A stretch of 8,155 nucleotides of DNA, taken from the NCBI RefSeq assembly GCF_934359325.1, contig NZ_CAKRLH010000065.1:1-8155 (forward strand). Direction: 5' to 3'. This document shows, piece after piece, positions 1 through 5,986 of the stretch. The stretch comes from an uncultured Porphyromonas sp. Its GTDB lineage: Bacteria > Bacteroidota > Bacteroidia > Bacteroidales > Porphyromonadaceae. How positions within the stretch are numbered: position 1 is the stretch's first letter; the number at the start of each line of letters is the position of its first letter. The position numbers and the translations under genes were made by a program. Under the pieces are notes generated by a model, which saw nothing but the letters and a program-made list of their open reading frames with translations, searched no databases and was not told the origin of the DNA.

Positions 1-173
1 TTATTGACCTTGCTGACATACTCATCGTAGGAGTAGGTGATGGCAGCGTAGGGCACGAGGATCACCTCCTCACGATCTGCCTCGGTGAGGAAGTCATTGA
101 GATCGGGGCCGGCCTTCTCCAAGTAGCTCTCGCCGGGAGAGGCTGAGTTGCTGATCAGTAGTAATCGTCTCAT
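1..173 (-). CDS. pepE: Peptidase E (aspartyl dipeptidase), N-terminal fragment cut by window edge
   Basis: Peptidase E is a cytoplasmic serine peptidase of family S51 that cleaves dipeptides with N-terminal aspartate. The first 57 codons are visible. They begin MRRLLLISNSASPGESYLEK, which matches the start of the family (strand LLLLSNS, then a PG-x-x-x-L turn). Around residues 38-55 there is VILVPYAAITYSYDEYVSKV, corresponding to the IPFAGVTxxxDxY segment of E. coli PepE. The catalytic Ser-His-Asp residues lie further along and outside the window, so activity cannot be judged. The ATG at 173 is chosen because the homology starts there directly and a TAnnTTTG promoter-like box lies 35 bp upstream. 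The gene follows the MATE gene by 59 bp on the same strand. The reading frame is intact to the edge, so this is a truncated view and not a broken gene. Confidence 0.85.
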   Translation of the reverse strand, partial: MRRLLLISNSASPGESYLEKAGPDLNDFLTEADREEVILVPYAAITYSYDEYVSKVN

Positions 174-207
174 AGGTCTATGTTGTATTGTCTGATTAGT
201 TGTTATG

Positions 208-215
208 CAAATTTA
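208..215 (-). promoter_or_regulatory. Putative Bacteroidetes -7 promoter box for pepE
   Basis: On the minus strand this reads TAAATTTG, a full match to the Bacteroidetes -7 consensus TAnnTTTG. It is 35 bp upstream of the pepE ATG, which would give a leader of roughly 28 nt. No good TTTG is seen at the -33 spacing; the nearest is TGTG. Peptidase E therefore probably has its own promoter in addition to any read-through from the MATE gene. Confidence 0.5.
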
Positions 216-232
216 CCCATTTATCTTTGCCC

Positions 233-1606
233 TCACACGAGATGCACCCCGCGCCACTTCTCGGAGCGCATGAAGAGGTAGCTCCGGACGGCGACGATGC
301 CGAAGTAGATCACCTCCACCGTGAAGCAGACGGCGATCGGCGCCCTGAATAGGTAGACCATCGCCACCGCATAGAGGAGGTAAAAGATATTCCCCGACAG
401 CTCGATGCGGAAGACCTTCTGCGTCGACCCCACTCCGCCGACGGCGTGGAAGTACATATTCCCCACACTCGCCACGACAAAGGCGAGGCAGAGCACCCGC
501 ATCGATGGTACGGCAGCGGTGATCAGCATCGGATCATCGGTGAATACTCGCAGGACAGTGGAGGCAAAGATAGAGACCAGCACCGCCAGTACAGCCGCCG
601 TACCGAGAGAGAGGCGGCTCGCCCGATGCAGATAGGGCGCAATCTCGTCCGCAGCATCGGCGCCCATCAGCTGTCCCGTCGTCGTCCGGACAGCGGTGCC
701 GTAAGAGATGATCGGGATGAAGAGTACGTTGTAGACACTTCGCGAGATCGAGGCAACACCGAGGGACATCTCCCCGAGGCTCTCGAGCATGAAGAAGAAG
801 AGCGTCCAGACGCTCTGCGACATCAGCGCCTGCAGCATCAGGAAGTAAGAGATGTGGAGCAGCGAGCGTGCCACAGTCCCATCCCAGCGCAGCATATCCC
901 TCAGGTCCATGCCGTACTTCCTGAGATCCACTCGGGTCCGTATGTAGAGGAGGTAAAATATGAGGGACGCTCCCTCAGCGCAGACACTGGCGATCGCCGC
1001 CCCCTTGATCCCCAGTGCCGGCAGCCCGAGGTGACCGAAGATCAGCGCCCAGTCGAGGACTATATTCACGACCGACATCACGAGAGAGTTGTAGGTCAGC
1101 ACCTTCGTCTCCCCTATCCCGACAAAGAACGACCGCATCGAGGAGGAGATAAAAATGAATATGAAGCCGAGCATCCGGTAGTCCCAGTACTCCAGCGCCG
1201 CCGCTCCCACCGCCTTACTCGTAAGGAGTGTGCCGAAAGCCCATCGTCCTATCGGCATCGCGAGCACGATCGCCAGGATCGCCGCGCCAAGGAGCATCAT
1301 GATGCTATTGCCGAGGACGTTACCGATCAAGCGGTACTGCCCGGCGCCATACTTGTGACTGATGATGATCTGTGTGCCGGAGGCGAGGCCGAAGCCGACG
1401 GTAAAGATGCTAAAGTAGACCAGCGCGGCGATCGAAGCGCCACCCAGCTCCGTCACCCCGAGACGCCCGAGGAAAGCGGTGTCGATGACGCCGATCAGAT
1501 TTTGCGCCATCAGAGAGATGACCACCGGCCCGGAGAGCCGGAGGAGCCTCTTCAGTGAGGTGTCGGGGATCTCTCTCCGGAGTAGTGTCTCTGAGTCTGC
1601 CTGCAT
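233..1606 (-). CDS. MATE-family multidrug/Na+ (or H+) antiporter
   Basis: This is an inner-membrane MATE transporter (multidrug and toxic compound extrusion, MatE domains), which expels cationic drugs or metabolites in exchange for Na+ or H+. At 457 residues it has the usual family length. It shows the expected two bundles of six hydrophobic helices, roughly residues 25-225 and 245-445. Family signatures are visible: the N-terminal LSGPVVISLMAQNLIGVIDT (24-43), then AFLGRLGVTELGGASIAAL (44-62) with Asp42 in the first helix region; GFGLASGTQIIISHKYGAG (71-89); and in the second half GTAVRTTTGQLMGA (303-316), which mirrors the first. The pattern resembles the DinF/NorM-like MATE proteins common in Bacteroidetes, but the substrate cannot be predicted. 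The ATG at 1606 follows a purine-rich AAAAGAAG and a TAnnTTTG box. Three palindromic repeats lie about 140 bp upstream and are candidate operators. Confidence 0.93.
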   Translation of the reverse strand: MQADSETLLRREIPDTSLKRLLRLSGPVVISLMAQNLIGVIDTAFLGRLGVTELGGASIAALVYFSIFTVGFGLASGTQIIISHKYGAGQYRLIGNVLGNSIMMLLGAAILAIVLAMPIGRWAFGTLLTSKAVGAAALEYWDYRMLGFIFIFISSSMRSFFVGIGETKVLTYNSLVMSVVNIVLDWALIFGHLGLPALGIKGAAIASVCAEGASLIFYLLYIRTRVDLRKYGMDLRDMLRWDGTVARSLLHISYFLMLQALMSQSVWTLFFFMLESLGEMSLGVASISRSVYNVLFIPIISYGTAVRTTTGQLMGADAADEIAPYLHRASRLSLGTAAVLAVLVSIFASTVLRVFTDDPMLITAAVPSMRVLCLAFVVASVGNMYFHAVGGVGSTQKVFRIELSGNIFYLLYAVAMVYLFRAPIAVCFTVEVIYFGIVAVRSYLFMRSEKWRGVHLV

Positions 1607-1627
1607 AGATCTTCTTTTACTTCCTCA

Positions 1628-1635
1628 CAAAGGTA
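1628..1635 (-). promoter_or_regulatory. Putative Bacteroidetes -7 promoter box for the MATE gene
   Basis: On the minus strand this reads TACCTTTG, matching TAnnTTTG. It lies 21 bp upstream of the MATE ATG, implying a short leader of about 15 nt. No clear TTTG is present at the -33 distance. The box lies downstream of the triple palindrome at 1743-1804, by about 108 bp, in the direction of transcription. Confidence 0.5.
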
Positions 1636-1742
1636 CACAAAATGGTCAGCGCACCCGTAGTATCGTGAGTCAGCTCGCCTAATGGTGCGTCATCGAAGGG
1701 TCTGAGGACGAGAGCACAGCACCCCCACCCTACAGAGTGATT

Positions 1743-1804
1743 TCTTTTACCGGTAATAGTGAAAACTAATACCGGTATTAGTCATCACTATTACCGGTAT
1801 TAGT
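1743..1804. repeat. Three ACCGGT-centred palindromic 18-bp units at 22-bp spacing
   Basis: Three units begin at 1743, 1765 and 1787, exactly 22 bp apart. The middle one (1765-1782, ACTAATACCGGTATTAGT) is a perfect 18-bp palindrome. The third (1787-1804, ACTATTACCGGTATTAGT) differs from it by one base. The first (1743-1760) keeps the core TTACCGGTAATAGT but has a degenerate left end. In addition, TACCGGTAATAGTGA (1748-1762) and TCACTATTACCGGTA (1785-1799) form a perfect 15-bp inverted repeat around the central unit, so the DNA or RNA could adopt alternative hairpins. The element lies 52 bp past the stop of the small membrane-protein gene and 137 bp before the MATE start. A spacing of about two helical turns with dyad symmetry suits a dimeric regulator binding on one face of the DNA. 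A 3'-end structure for the upstream transcript is the alternative. The function is inferred, while the repeat itself is directly visible. Confidence 0.9.
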
Positions 1805-1856
1805 TCGATCGCTTACTTACCCGACGTGGAAGCCTCCCCGACCGAGTCCGTAGGAG

Positions 1857-2141
1857 CTACCGGACAGTGATGAGGTAGGAGGCGACGCCTACGAGTGCAG
1901 CCATCAGCAGGACGGTGAGGAGAACCGATCCCAAGGAGAGCTCCCAGCCTCGCTTTTTCCCCAAGAAGAAGTAGACCGGACCGACAATAACGATCGGCAG
2001 GGTGATGGCGATCAGATCCACTACACTACTCTCCCCGAATAGGTATCGACTCGCCAGCATCAGCAGCACCGCGGAGCCGAGTATCACGACAAATGGCATC
2101 GTATGGATTGGCTTTTTCATAAGTTTCTCTTTCTCACTCAT
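1857..2141 (-). CDS. Small three-helix membrane protein, function unknown
   Basis: I do not recognise this 94-residue protein. It starts with a charged segment (MSEKEKLMKKP). Three hydrophobic stretches follow, at about residues 14-33 (starting HTMPFVVILGSAVLL), 39-60 (starting VVDLIAITLPIVIV) and 71-91 (starting GSVLLTVLLMAALVG). They are separated by a short acidic loop (FGESS) and a basic loop (GKKRGWE), and the protein ends at ITVR. By the positive-inside rule the KKRG loop is probably cytoplasmic. No catalytic or metal-binding motif is visible. An internal Met at residue 8 (2120) follows a purine-rich stretch and could be the true start, giving 87 residues. The gene stands alone between two repeat-bearing intergenic regions, downstream of nadA and upstream of the MATE gene. 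It could be a small accessory membrane protein; nothing in the sequence links it to NAD synthesis. Confidence 0.75.
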   Translation of the reverse strand: MSEKEKLMKKPIHTMPFVVILGSAVLLMLASRYLFGESSVVDLIAITLPIVIVGPVYFFLGKKRGWELSLGSVLLTVLLMAALVGVASYLITVR

Positions 2142-2177
2142 CCGATAGTAGCATTTATTTTACGCGTATTACTCTGT

Positions 2178-2185
2178 CAATAGTA
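2178..2185 (-). promoter_or_regulatory. Weak candidate -7 promoter box for the small membrane protein
   Basis: The minus strand reads TACTATTG, one base off TAnnTTTG. A TTG lies 21 bp further upstream, in the sequence CATTGAATC, near the expected -33 spacing. The box is 36 bp before the ATG at 2141. It would let the small gene be transcribed independently of the nad operon. The match is imperfect. Confidence 0.3.
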
Positions 2186-2231
2186 TAAACCACTAATCGG
2201 CTGATTCAATGGACTTAACATTATGCTATTT

Positions 2232-2369
2232 TTTTCGTTTCTGACTTTGGCAGGTTTTCGTTTCCGACTTTGGCCGGTTTTCGTTTCTGACTTTGGCCGG
2301 TTTTCGTTTCTGACTTTGGCCGGTTTTCATTTCCGGCTTTGGCCGCTTTTCGTTTCTGACTTTGGCCGG
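2232..2369. repeat. Six tandem copies of a 23-bp repeat downstream of nadA
   Basis: Six head-to-tail copies with no spacer occupy 2232-2254, 2255-2277, 2278-2300, 2301-2323, 2324-2346 and 2347-2369. Each begins TTTTCGTTTC and ends ACTTTGGCCGG on the plus strand. Copies 3, 4 and 6 are identical. Copy 1 ends GGCAGG, copy 2 has one C for T, and copy 5 is the most changed (TTTTCATTTCCGGC, ending CCGC); its changes create a small CGGC-TTTG-GCCG hairpin. The array starts 21 bp beyond the nadA stop and ends about 90 bp before the small membrane-protein gene, so in mRNA it would lie in the nad 3' region. Because 23 is not a multiple of three and the one open plus-strand frame continues antisense to nadA, I regard it as non-coding. 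Possible roles are a protein-binding array, a transcript-end element or a variable-number tandem repeat; none can be decided here. Confidence 0.97.
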
Positions 2370-2390
2370 AGGGGGCTCGGAGAGGACCGA

Positions 2391-3323
2391 TCAGCTCATC
2401 TCCAGCATACGACGGATCGGGACGATCGCCCGCTCACGGACATCTGCCGGCACCTTCACCTCATACTGGTCGTGGAGGAGACTCTCGTAGACGTCCTGGA
2501 GACTGATGAGCTTCATCGTCCGGCAGTGCTTCTCGGGGATCATGCTGACAAAGGTGTGTTGCGGGTAGCGTCGCTCCAGCTCGGTCATGATGCCGATCTC
2601 GGTGCCAATGCAGAAGGTGTGTGGTTCGGCAAAGGCGGCGGGACGCTTAAGGATCGCAGCTGTGGAGCCAAAGAGGATCCGAGGATTATCCTGATAGTCC
2701 CTCTCACGGGCGACGGGGGACTCGGGGTGGATCAGCAGCTCCGCGTCGGGATACTGCTCGAGGAATTGCTCCACGGCGATGCGATTGACCACCTCGTGGA
2801 CCACGCAGCAGCCGTCCCAGATCTCCATCTCCCGTCCGGTCTTGGAGCGGATGTAATTGCCGAGGTTACGGTCGGGGCAGAAGAGTATCGGGCGGTCCTC
2901 AGGGAGCTTGCTGACGATGTCGAGGGCATTGGAGGAGGTGACGCAGTAGTCGGTCTCTGCCTTGACGTCAGCGGTGGTATTGACATAGCTGACCACAAGT
3001 CCGTCAGGGTGCTTCTCCTTCCACGCCCTCAGGTCGGAGCCCTTGATCGCTGAGGCGAGAGTGCAGCCGGCGTAGCGGACCGGCAGGAGTACCTTCTTAT
3101 CGGGAGAGATGATCAAGGCGGTCTCGGCCATAAACTTTACTCCGCAGAAGACAATCACCTCCGCATCGGTTCGTCCCGCCTCCTGAGAGAGCTGAAGGGA
3201 GTCGCCGAGTAGGTCCGCGGCGCGCTGCACCTCTGCCGTCTGGTAGAAGTGCGAGAGAATCACCGCGTTTTGCTCCTTCTTAAGTCGCTTGATCTCGCTG
3301 TAGAGTTCGTCCTGAGTCATCAT
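2391..3323 (-). CDS. nadA: Quinolinate synthase A
   Basis: NadA condenses iminoaspartate with dihydroxyacetone phosphate to give quinolinate in de novo NAD synthesis. It is a cytoplasmic [4Fe-4S] enzyme of three similar domains. The 310-residue length fits the short form of the family. Motifs in order: ILSHFYQ (22-28) with His25 and Tyr27; ADLLGDSLQLSQEA (36-49); FCGVKFMAETA (59-69); YVNTTADVKA (113-122); TSSNALDIV (129-137); CPDRNLGNYI (149-158); WDGCCVVHE (169-177); LIHPESP (197-203); and FGSTAAI (218-224). By alignment with known NadA proteins the three cluster ligands are probably Cys87 (AGCTLA), Cys173 and Cys267 (KHCRTMK), so the enzyme looks active. The ATG at 3323 overlaps the nadC stop in ATGA, which suggests translational coupling. 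A second ATG follows immediately and would shorten the protein by one residue. It is the last gene of the nadBCA unit. Confidence 0.97.
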   Translation of the reverse strand: MMTQDELYSEIKRLKKEQNAVILSHFYQTAEVQRAADLLGDSLQLSQEAGRTDAEVIVFCGVKFMAETALIISPDKKVLLPVRYAGCTLASAIKGSDLRAWKEKHPDGLVVSYVNTTADVKAETDYCVTSSNALDIVSKLPEDRPILFCPDRNLGNYIRSKTGREMEIWDGCCVVHEVVNRIAVEQFLEQYPDAELLIHPESPVARERDYQDNPRILFGSTAAILKRPAAFAEPHTFCIGTEIGIMTELERRYPQHTFVSMIPEKHCRTMKLISLQDVYESLLHDQYEVKVPADVRERAIVPIRRMLEMS

Positions 3324-4204
3324 TTTCTGTCAGAGGTTCCCTTATCCTTGTGTCCAAAGTTCATGCTGATATCGAGCGCCCTCACGGAGTGGGTCAGAGC
3401 GCCGACGCTGATATAGTCGACACCGCACTCGGCGATGGCGCGGATGGTCTCGGCGGAGACGTTGCCGGATGCCTCGGTCCTGGCGCGGCCGTCGATGAGG
3501 CGAACCGCCTCGGTCATCATGTCGGTGGACATATTATCCAGCATGATGATATCTGCGCCGACGCGTGCAGCCTCCTCCACCTGCTCGAGGGTCTCGGTCT
3601 CGACCTCGATCTTGATGGAGAGAGGGAGGGATCGCCGAGCAGACTCCACGGCGGCGGTGATGCTGCCGGCGAGCTTGATGTGGTTGTCCTTGAGGAGGCA
3701 CATGTCGTAGAGACCGTGACGGTGGTTGTATCCGCCGCCATGACGAACCGCCATCTTATCGGTCAGCCGGTGTCCGGGGAGGGTCTTTCGAGTATCGAGG
3801 ACGTGAGCCCGGGTACCCTCGCAGAGCTTGACCAGCTCGGCCGTAGCGGTGGCGATGCCGCTCATGCGCTGGAGGAAATTGAGCATCGTCCGCTCCGCAC
3901 CGAGGAGGGTGCGGTAGCTGCAGCGGATCCGGATCAGGTCCTGCCCCCGGGTAATGCGGTCTCCGTCCGAGACCAGCGGCTGGAAGTCCACCTCTTCCTC
4001 CAGGTCAGCAGCCGTCTCTATCAGCCGACGTGCCACCTTGATACCAGAGATGATGCCGTCCGCCTTAGCGGTGATAAATGCAGTCTGCAGATCCTCCCTC
4101 GGGACGATGGAGAGGGTGGCGAGATCGTGCGAGACCCCATCCTCATCAAGCGCCAGCTCGATGAGCCGGTCCAGGTTTTCTGTCTCTATGTCGTATGGAT
4201 TCAT
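3320..4204 (-). CDS. nadC: Nicotinate-nucleotide pyrophosphorylase (carboxylating), quinolinate phosphoribosyltransferase
   Basis: NadC converts quinolinate and PRPP to nicotinate mononucleotide, CO2 and pyrophosphate, the step after NadA. From the start chosen here it has 294 residues, close to the family norm. It contains AERTMLNFLQRMSGIATAT (103-121), DTRKTLPGHR (137-146), AVRHGGGYNHRHGLYD (152-167), LLKDNHI (170-176), KIEVETETLEQVEEA (198-212), IIMLDNMS (219-226) and EASGNV (245-250). Phosphate- and substrate-binding residues of the family are in place: Arg105, Arg139, Lys140, His161, Arg162, Lys172, Glu201 and Asp223. The frame stays open upstream to an ATG at 4258, which would add 18 residues (MLRSKSKPFF...) and overlap the nadB stop. 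I prefer 4204 because family homology begins there and it leaves a 40-bp gap after nadB. The 3' end overlaps nadA by four bases. Confidence 0.95.
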   Translation of the reverse strand: MNPYDIETENLDRLIELALDEDGVSHDLATLSIVPREDLQTAFITAKADGIISGIKVARRLIETAADLEEEVDFQPLVSDGDRITRGQDLIRIRCSYRTLLGAERTMLNFLQRMSGIATATAELVKLCEGTRAHVLDTRKTLPGHRLTDKMAVRHGGGYNHRHGLYDMCLLKDNHIKLAGSITAAVESARRSLPLSIKIEVETETLEQVEEAARVGADIIMLDNMSTDMMTEAVRLIDGRARTEASGNVSAETIRAIAECGVDYISVGALTHSVRALDISMNFGHKDKGTSDRK

Positions 4205-4244
4205 GATTGTGCTATAGTATGGTGATGAAAAAAATGGCTTGCTC

Positions 4245-5837
4245 TTACTCCTCAGCAACCGGCTCTTGGCGAATGATATCGTCCCGGTCGATCAGGGTGT
4301 GGAAGACGCTCCCCTGCGGCTTCGTCGCAGTGAAGTCCTCCCGGTAGTGGCAGCCGCGCGACTCCTCTCGGGAGAGAGCGGAACGGGCGATCAGCGTGGA
4401 GAGATGCAGCCTCCGCAGCGTCATCAGCGCATAGACGTTCTCCCCCACAAGAGGGCGGATACGCTCCTCCTCAGCACCCAGCTGCATGATCAGTCGCCGG
4501 AGCTCGTCCCCTCGACGGATGATGCCGCAGTAGGCGGTCATCAGTCGGGCGCACTTCTCCTCGATCGGCTTCCCCTCCACTCGGTACCACTCGATAGACC
4601 TGTCGCGATCCCAGGCCGGTGTAGTCTCCTCCGGTAGATCGGTCAGGTCGACCGGGTCTCCCTCGGCTCTCTCCGCCACGCGCTTGCCGTAGACAAGGCA
4701 CTCGATGAGAGAGTTGGAGGCTAAGCGATTGGCACCCATGACGCCGGTGCTCGCTGCCTCGCCCACAGCGTAGAGGCCCGGTAGAGAAGTGTGTCCCTCC
4801 AGGTCGGTCGCTATGCCACCCACGGTGTAGTGCGCCGCCGGGGCCACCGGGATCTCCTGCGTGATGTCGATGCCTAGGGAGTCGAGATAGGCGGTTATGG
4901 TGGGGAAGCGGTGTCGGATCCGGTCCGGATCGAGGTGGCGAAGGGATAGACGGACGTGCGAAGCACCGCTCCGCCTCATCTCACGGAAGATCTCCCGCGC
5001 CACCACGTCCCTCGGAGCAAGGTCTGCCAGGGGGTGACGCCCCTTCATAAATGGTTTGTCCTGATCATTGAGCAGGATCGCCCCCTCGCCGCGCACCGCC
5101 TCGCTGATCAGGAAGGCGTGATCCGTCTCCGTGTATAGCCCGGTGGGATGGAACTGGATAAACTCCATGTCTCGCAGCTCCGCCCCAGCCTCATGAGCGA
5201 GAGCGCAGCCGTCCCCGAGGGCGGTGGGAGGATTGGTGGTGGGGCTAAAGAGCGCACCACACCCGCCCGTCGCCAGGATGACACTCCCGGCGAGGAAAGG
5301 CTCGATCCGGTGCGCCTCCTTATCATAGACTCTGATCCCCCGACAGCGACCCTCCCGGACGATCAGCTCAAGCGCCTCATGGTGCTCAAAGAGGGTGATC
5401 TCCTCCAGTGCCCTCACCTGCCCGATCATAAAGTCTGAGATCCGATGTCCTGTGTCATCTCCCCCTGCATGGAGGATCCGGTGGTGGTGATGTCCCCCCT
5501 CCAGTCCGAGAGCGGTCCGCCCATCGGGGTCCTTGTCGAAGTCCATCCCCATACCGATCACCTCACGGATCCGCTCCGGCGCCTCCTCCGTGAGGACGCG
5601 CACGGCATCCGGGTCATTGAGATAGACACCGGCGACGATCGTATCGTCGTAGTGCTCATCGGTGGTGTCCCCCGGTGCGCTGACGGCAGCTATACCGCCC
5701 TGTGCGTGGTAGGAATTACTGTCCTCTACCGCCCCCTGGGCGATCAAGGCAACAGAGCCGCGTCGGGAGAGATGGTAGGCAGAGTATAGGCCTGCGAGGC
5801 CGCCGCCGACGACGACAAAGTCAAAAAGCCGCTTCAT
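4245..5837 (-). CDS. nadB: L-aspartate oxidase
   Basis: NadB is a cytoplasmic FAD flavoprotein that oxidises L-aspartate to iminoaspartate, the first step of de novo NAD synthesis, using fumarate or oxygen as electron acceptor. It is related to fumarate reductase subunit A. The 530-residue protein shows the dinucleotide motif VVVGGGLAGL (8-17), FAD-contacting SNSYHAQGGIAA (40-51), EGGHHHHRILHAGGDDTGH (113-131), ATGGCGALF (189-197), MEFIQFHPTG (224-233), SEAVRGEGA (245-253), LAPRDVVARE (273-282), PAAHYTVGGI (333-342) and GLYAVGEAASTGVMGANRLA (354-373). Likely catalytic residues by alignment with E. coli are Glu113, His230, Arg276 and His336. The frame is open to an ATG at 5957, but those 40 extra residues run through the dcp hairpin and the promoter box. 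The family starts at MKRLFDFVVVGGG, so 5837 is used. It is the first gene of the nadBCA operon. Confidence 0.97.
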   Translation of the reverse strand: MKRLFDFVVVGGGLAGLYSAYHLSRRGSVALIAQGAVEDSNSYHAQGGIAAVSAPGDTTDEHYDDTIVAGVYLNDPDAVRVLTEEAPERIREVIGMGMDFDKDPDGRTALGLEGGHHHHRILHAGGDDTGHRISDFMIGQVRALEEITLFEHHEALELIVREGRCRGIRVYDKEAHRIEPFLAGSVILATGGCGALFSPTTNPPTALGDGCALAHEAGAELRDMEFIQFHPTGLYTETDHAFLISEAVRGEGAILLNDQDKPFMKGRHPLADLAPRDVVAREIFREMRRSGASHVRLSLRHLDPDRIRHRFPTITAYLDSLGIDITQEIPVAPAAHYTVGGIATDLEGHTSLPGLYAVGEAASTGVMGANRLASNSLIECLVYGKRVAERAEGDPVDLTDLPEETTPAWDRDRSIEWYRVEGKPIEEKCARLMTAYCGIIRRGDELRRLIMQLGAEEERIRPLVGENVYALMTLRRLHLSTLIARSALSREESRGCHYREDFTATKPQGSVFHTLIDRDDIIRQEPVAEE

Positions 5838-5865
5838 TATATTACGGTACTGGTTATACTCTCCA

Positions 5866-5898
5866 CAAATGTAACTCTTTTGTAGCGGACTACATAAG
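5866..5898 (-). promoter_or_regulatory. Putative nadBCA promoter with an embedded palindrome
   Basis: On the minus strand, 5873-5866 reads TACATTTG, an exact TAnnTTTG -7 box, and a TATG at 5898-5895 stands in for the -33 TTTG with a 21-bp spacer. The box is 28 bp upstream of the nadB ATG, predicting a leader of about 20 nt. Between the two boxes, at 5881-5894, lies the dyad TGTAG-N4-CTACA, which could be an operator for repression of NAD synthesis. The promoter is a strong motif match; the operator role is inference. Confidence 0.55.
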
Positions 5899-5926
5899 GC
5901 TGATCTCTGCTGCAGGGCGTAGGAGA

Positions 5927-5968
5927 ACTCAAGGGCTGCGGCGCAGAGGTGCGTCACAGCCCTTGAGT
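5927..5968 (-). terminator. Long hairpin after dcp, possible terminator without U-tract
   Basis: ACTCAAGGGCTG (5927-5938) and CAGCCCTTGAGT (5957-5968) are perfect 12-bp inverted arms. The stem can continue inward past one mismatch with a G-C pair, a G-U pair and CGCA/TGCG, to a GAGG loop. It begins 18 bp after the dcp stop codon. The sequence following it on the minus strand is TCTCCTACGC, so there is no U-run as in a classical intrinsic terminator. It may end or stabilise the dcp transcript and separates it from the nad promoter about 50 bp further on. Confidence 0.7.
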
Positions 5969-5986
5969 CATAGATGGGATATTACC

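Noticed and set aside
446..1558. Plus-strand open frame of 370 codons opposite the MATE gene
   Set aside because: It has the same complementary register artefact. Its product is low-complexity and rich in charged residues and His, with no recognisable domain.
2232..2369. Possible CRISPR array
   Set aside because: The 23-bp units abut directly, with no unique spacers between them, and no cas genes are in the window.
2223..3053. Plus-strand open frame through the 23-bp repeats into the antisense of nadA, giving a repetitive hydrophobic N-terminus
   Set aside because: Reading a 23-bp repeat through three frames automatically gives a 23-residue periodic peptide, and the remainder is the antisense shadow of nadA. 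No ribosome site or promoter supports it.
3350..4225. Plus-strand open frame of 291 codons opposite nadC
   Set aside because: It is in mirror register to nadC, with no homology and no promoter-like signal; nadC itself is unmistakable.
4876..5837. Four consecutive histidines in NadB (residues 116-119) as a possible metal site
   Set aside because: The segment aligns with the GGHSHRRILHA region that is His-rich in ordinary NadB proteins, so it is more likely normal active-site sequence than a new metal site.
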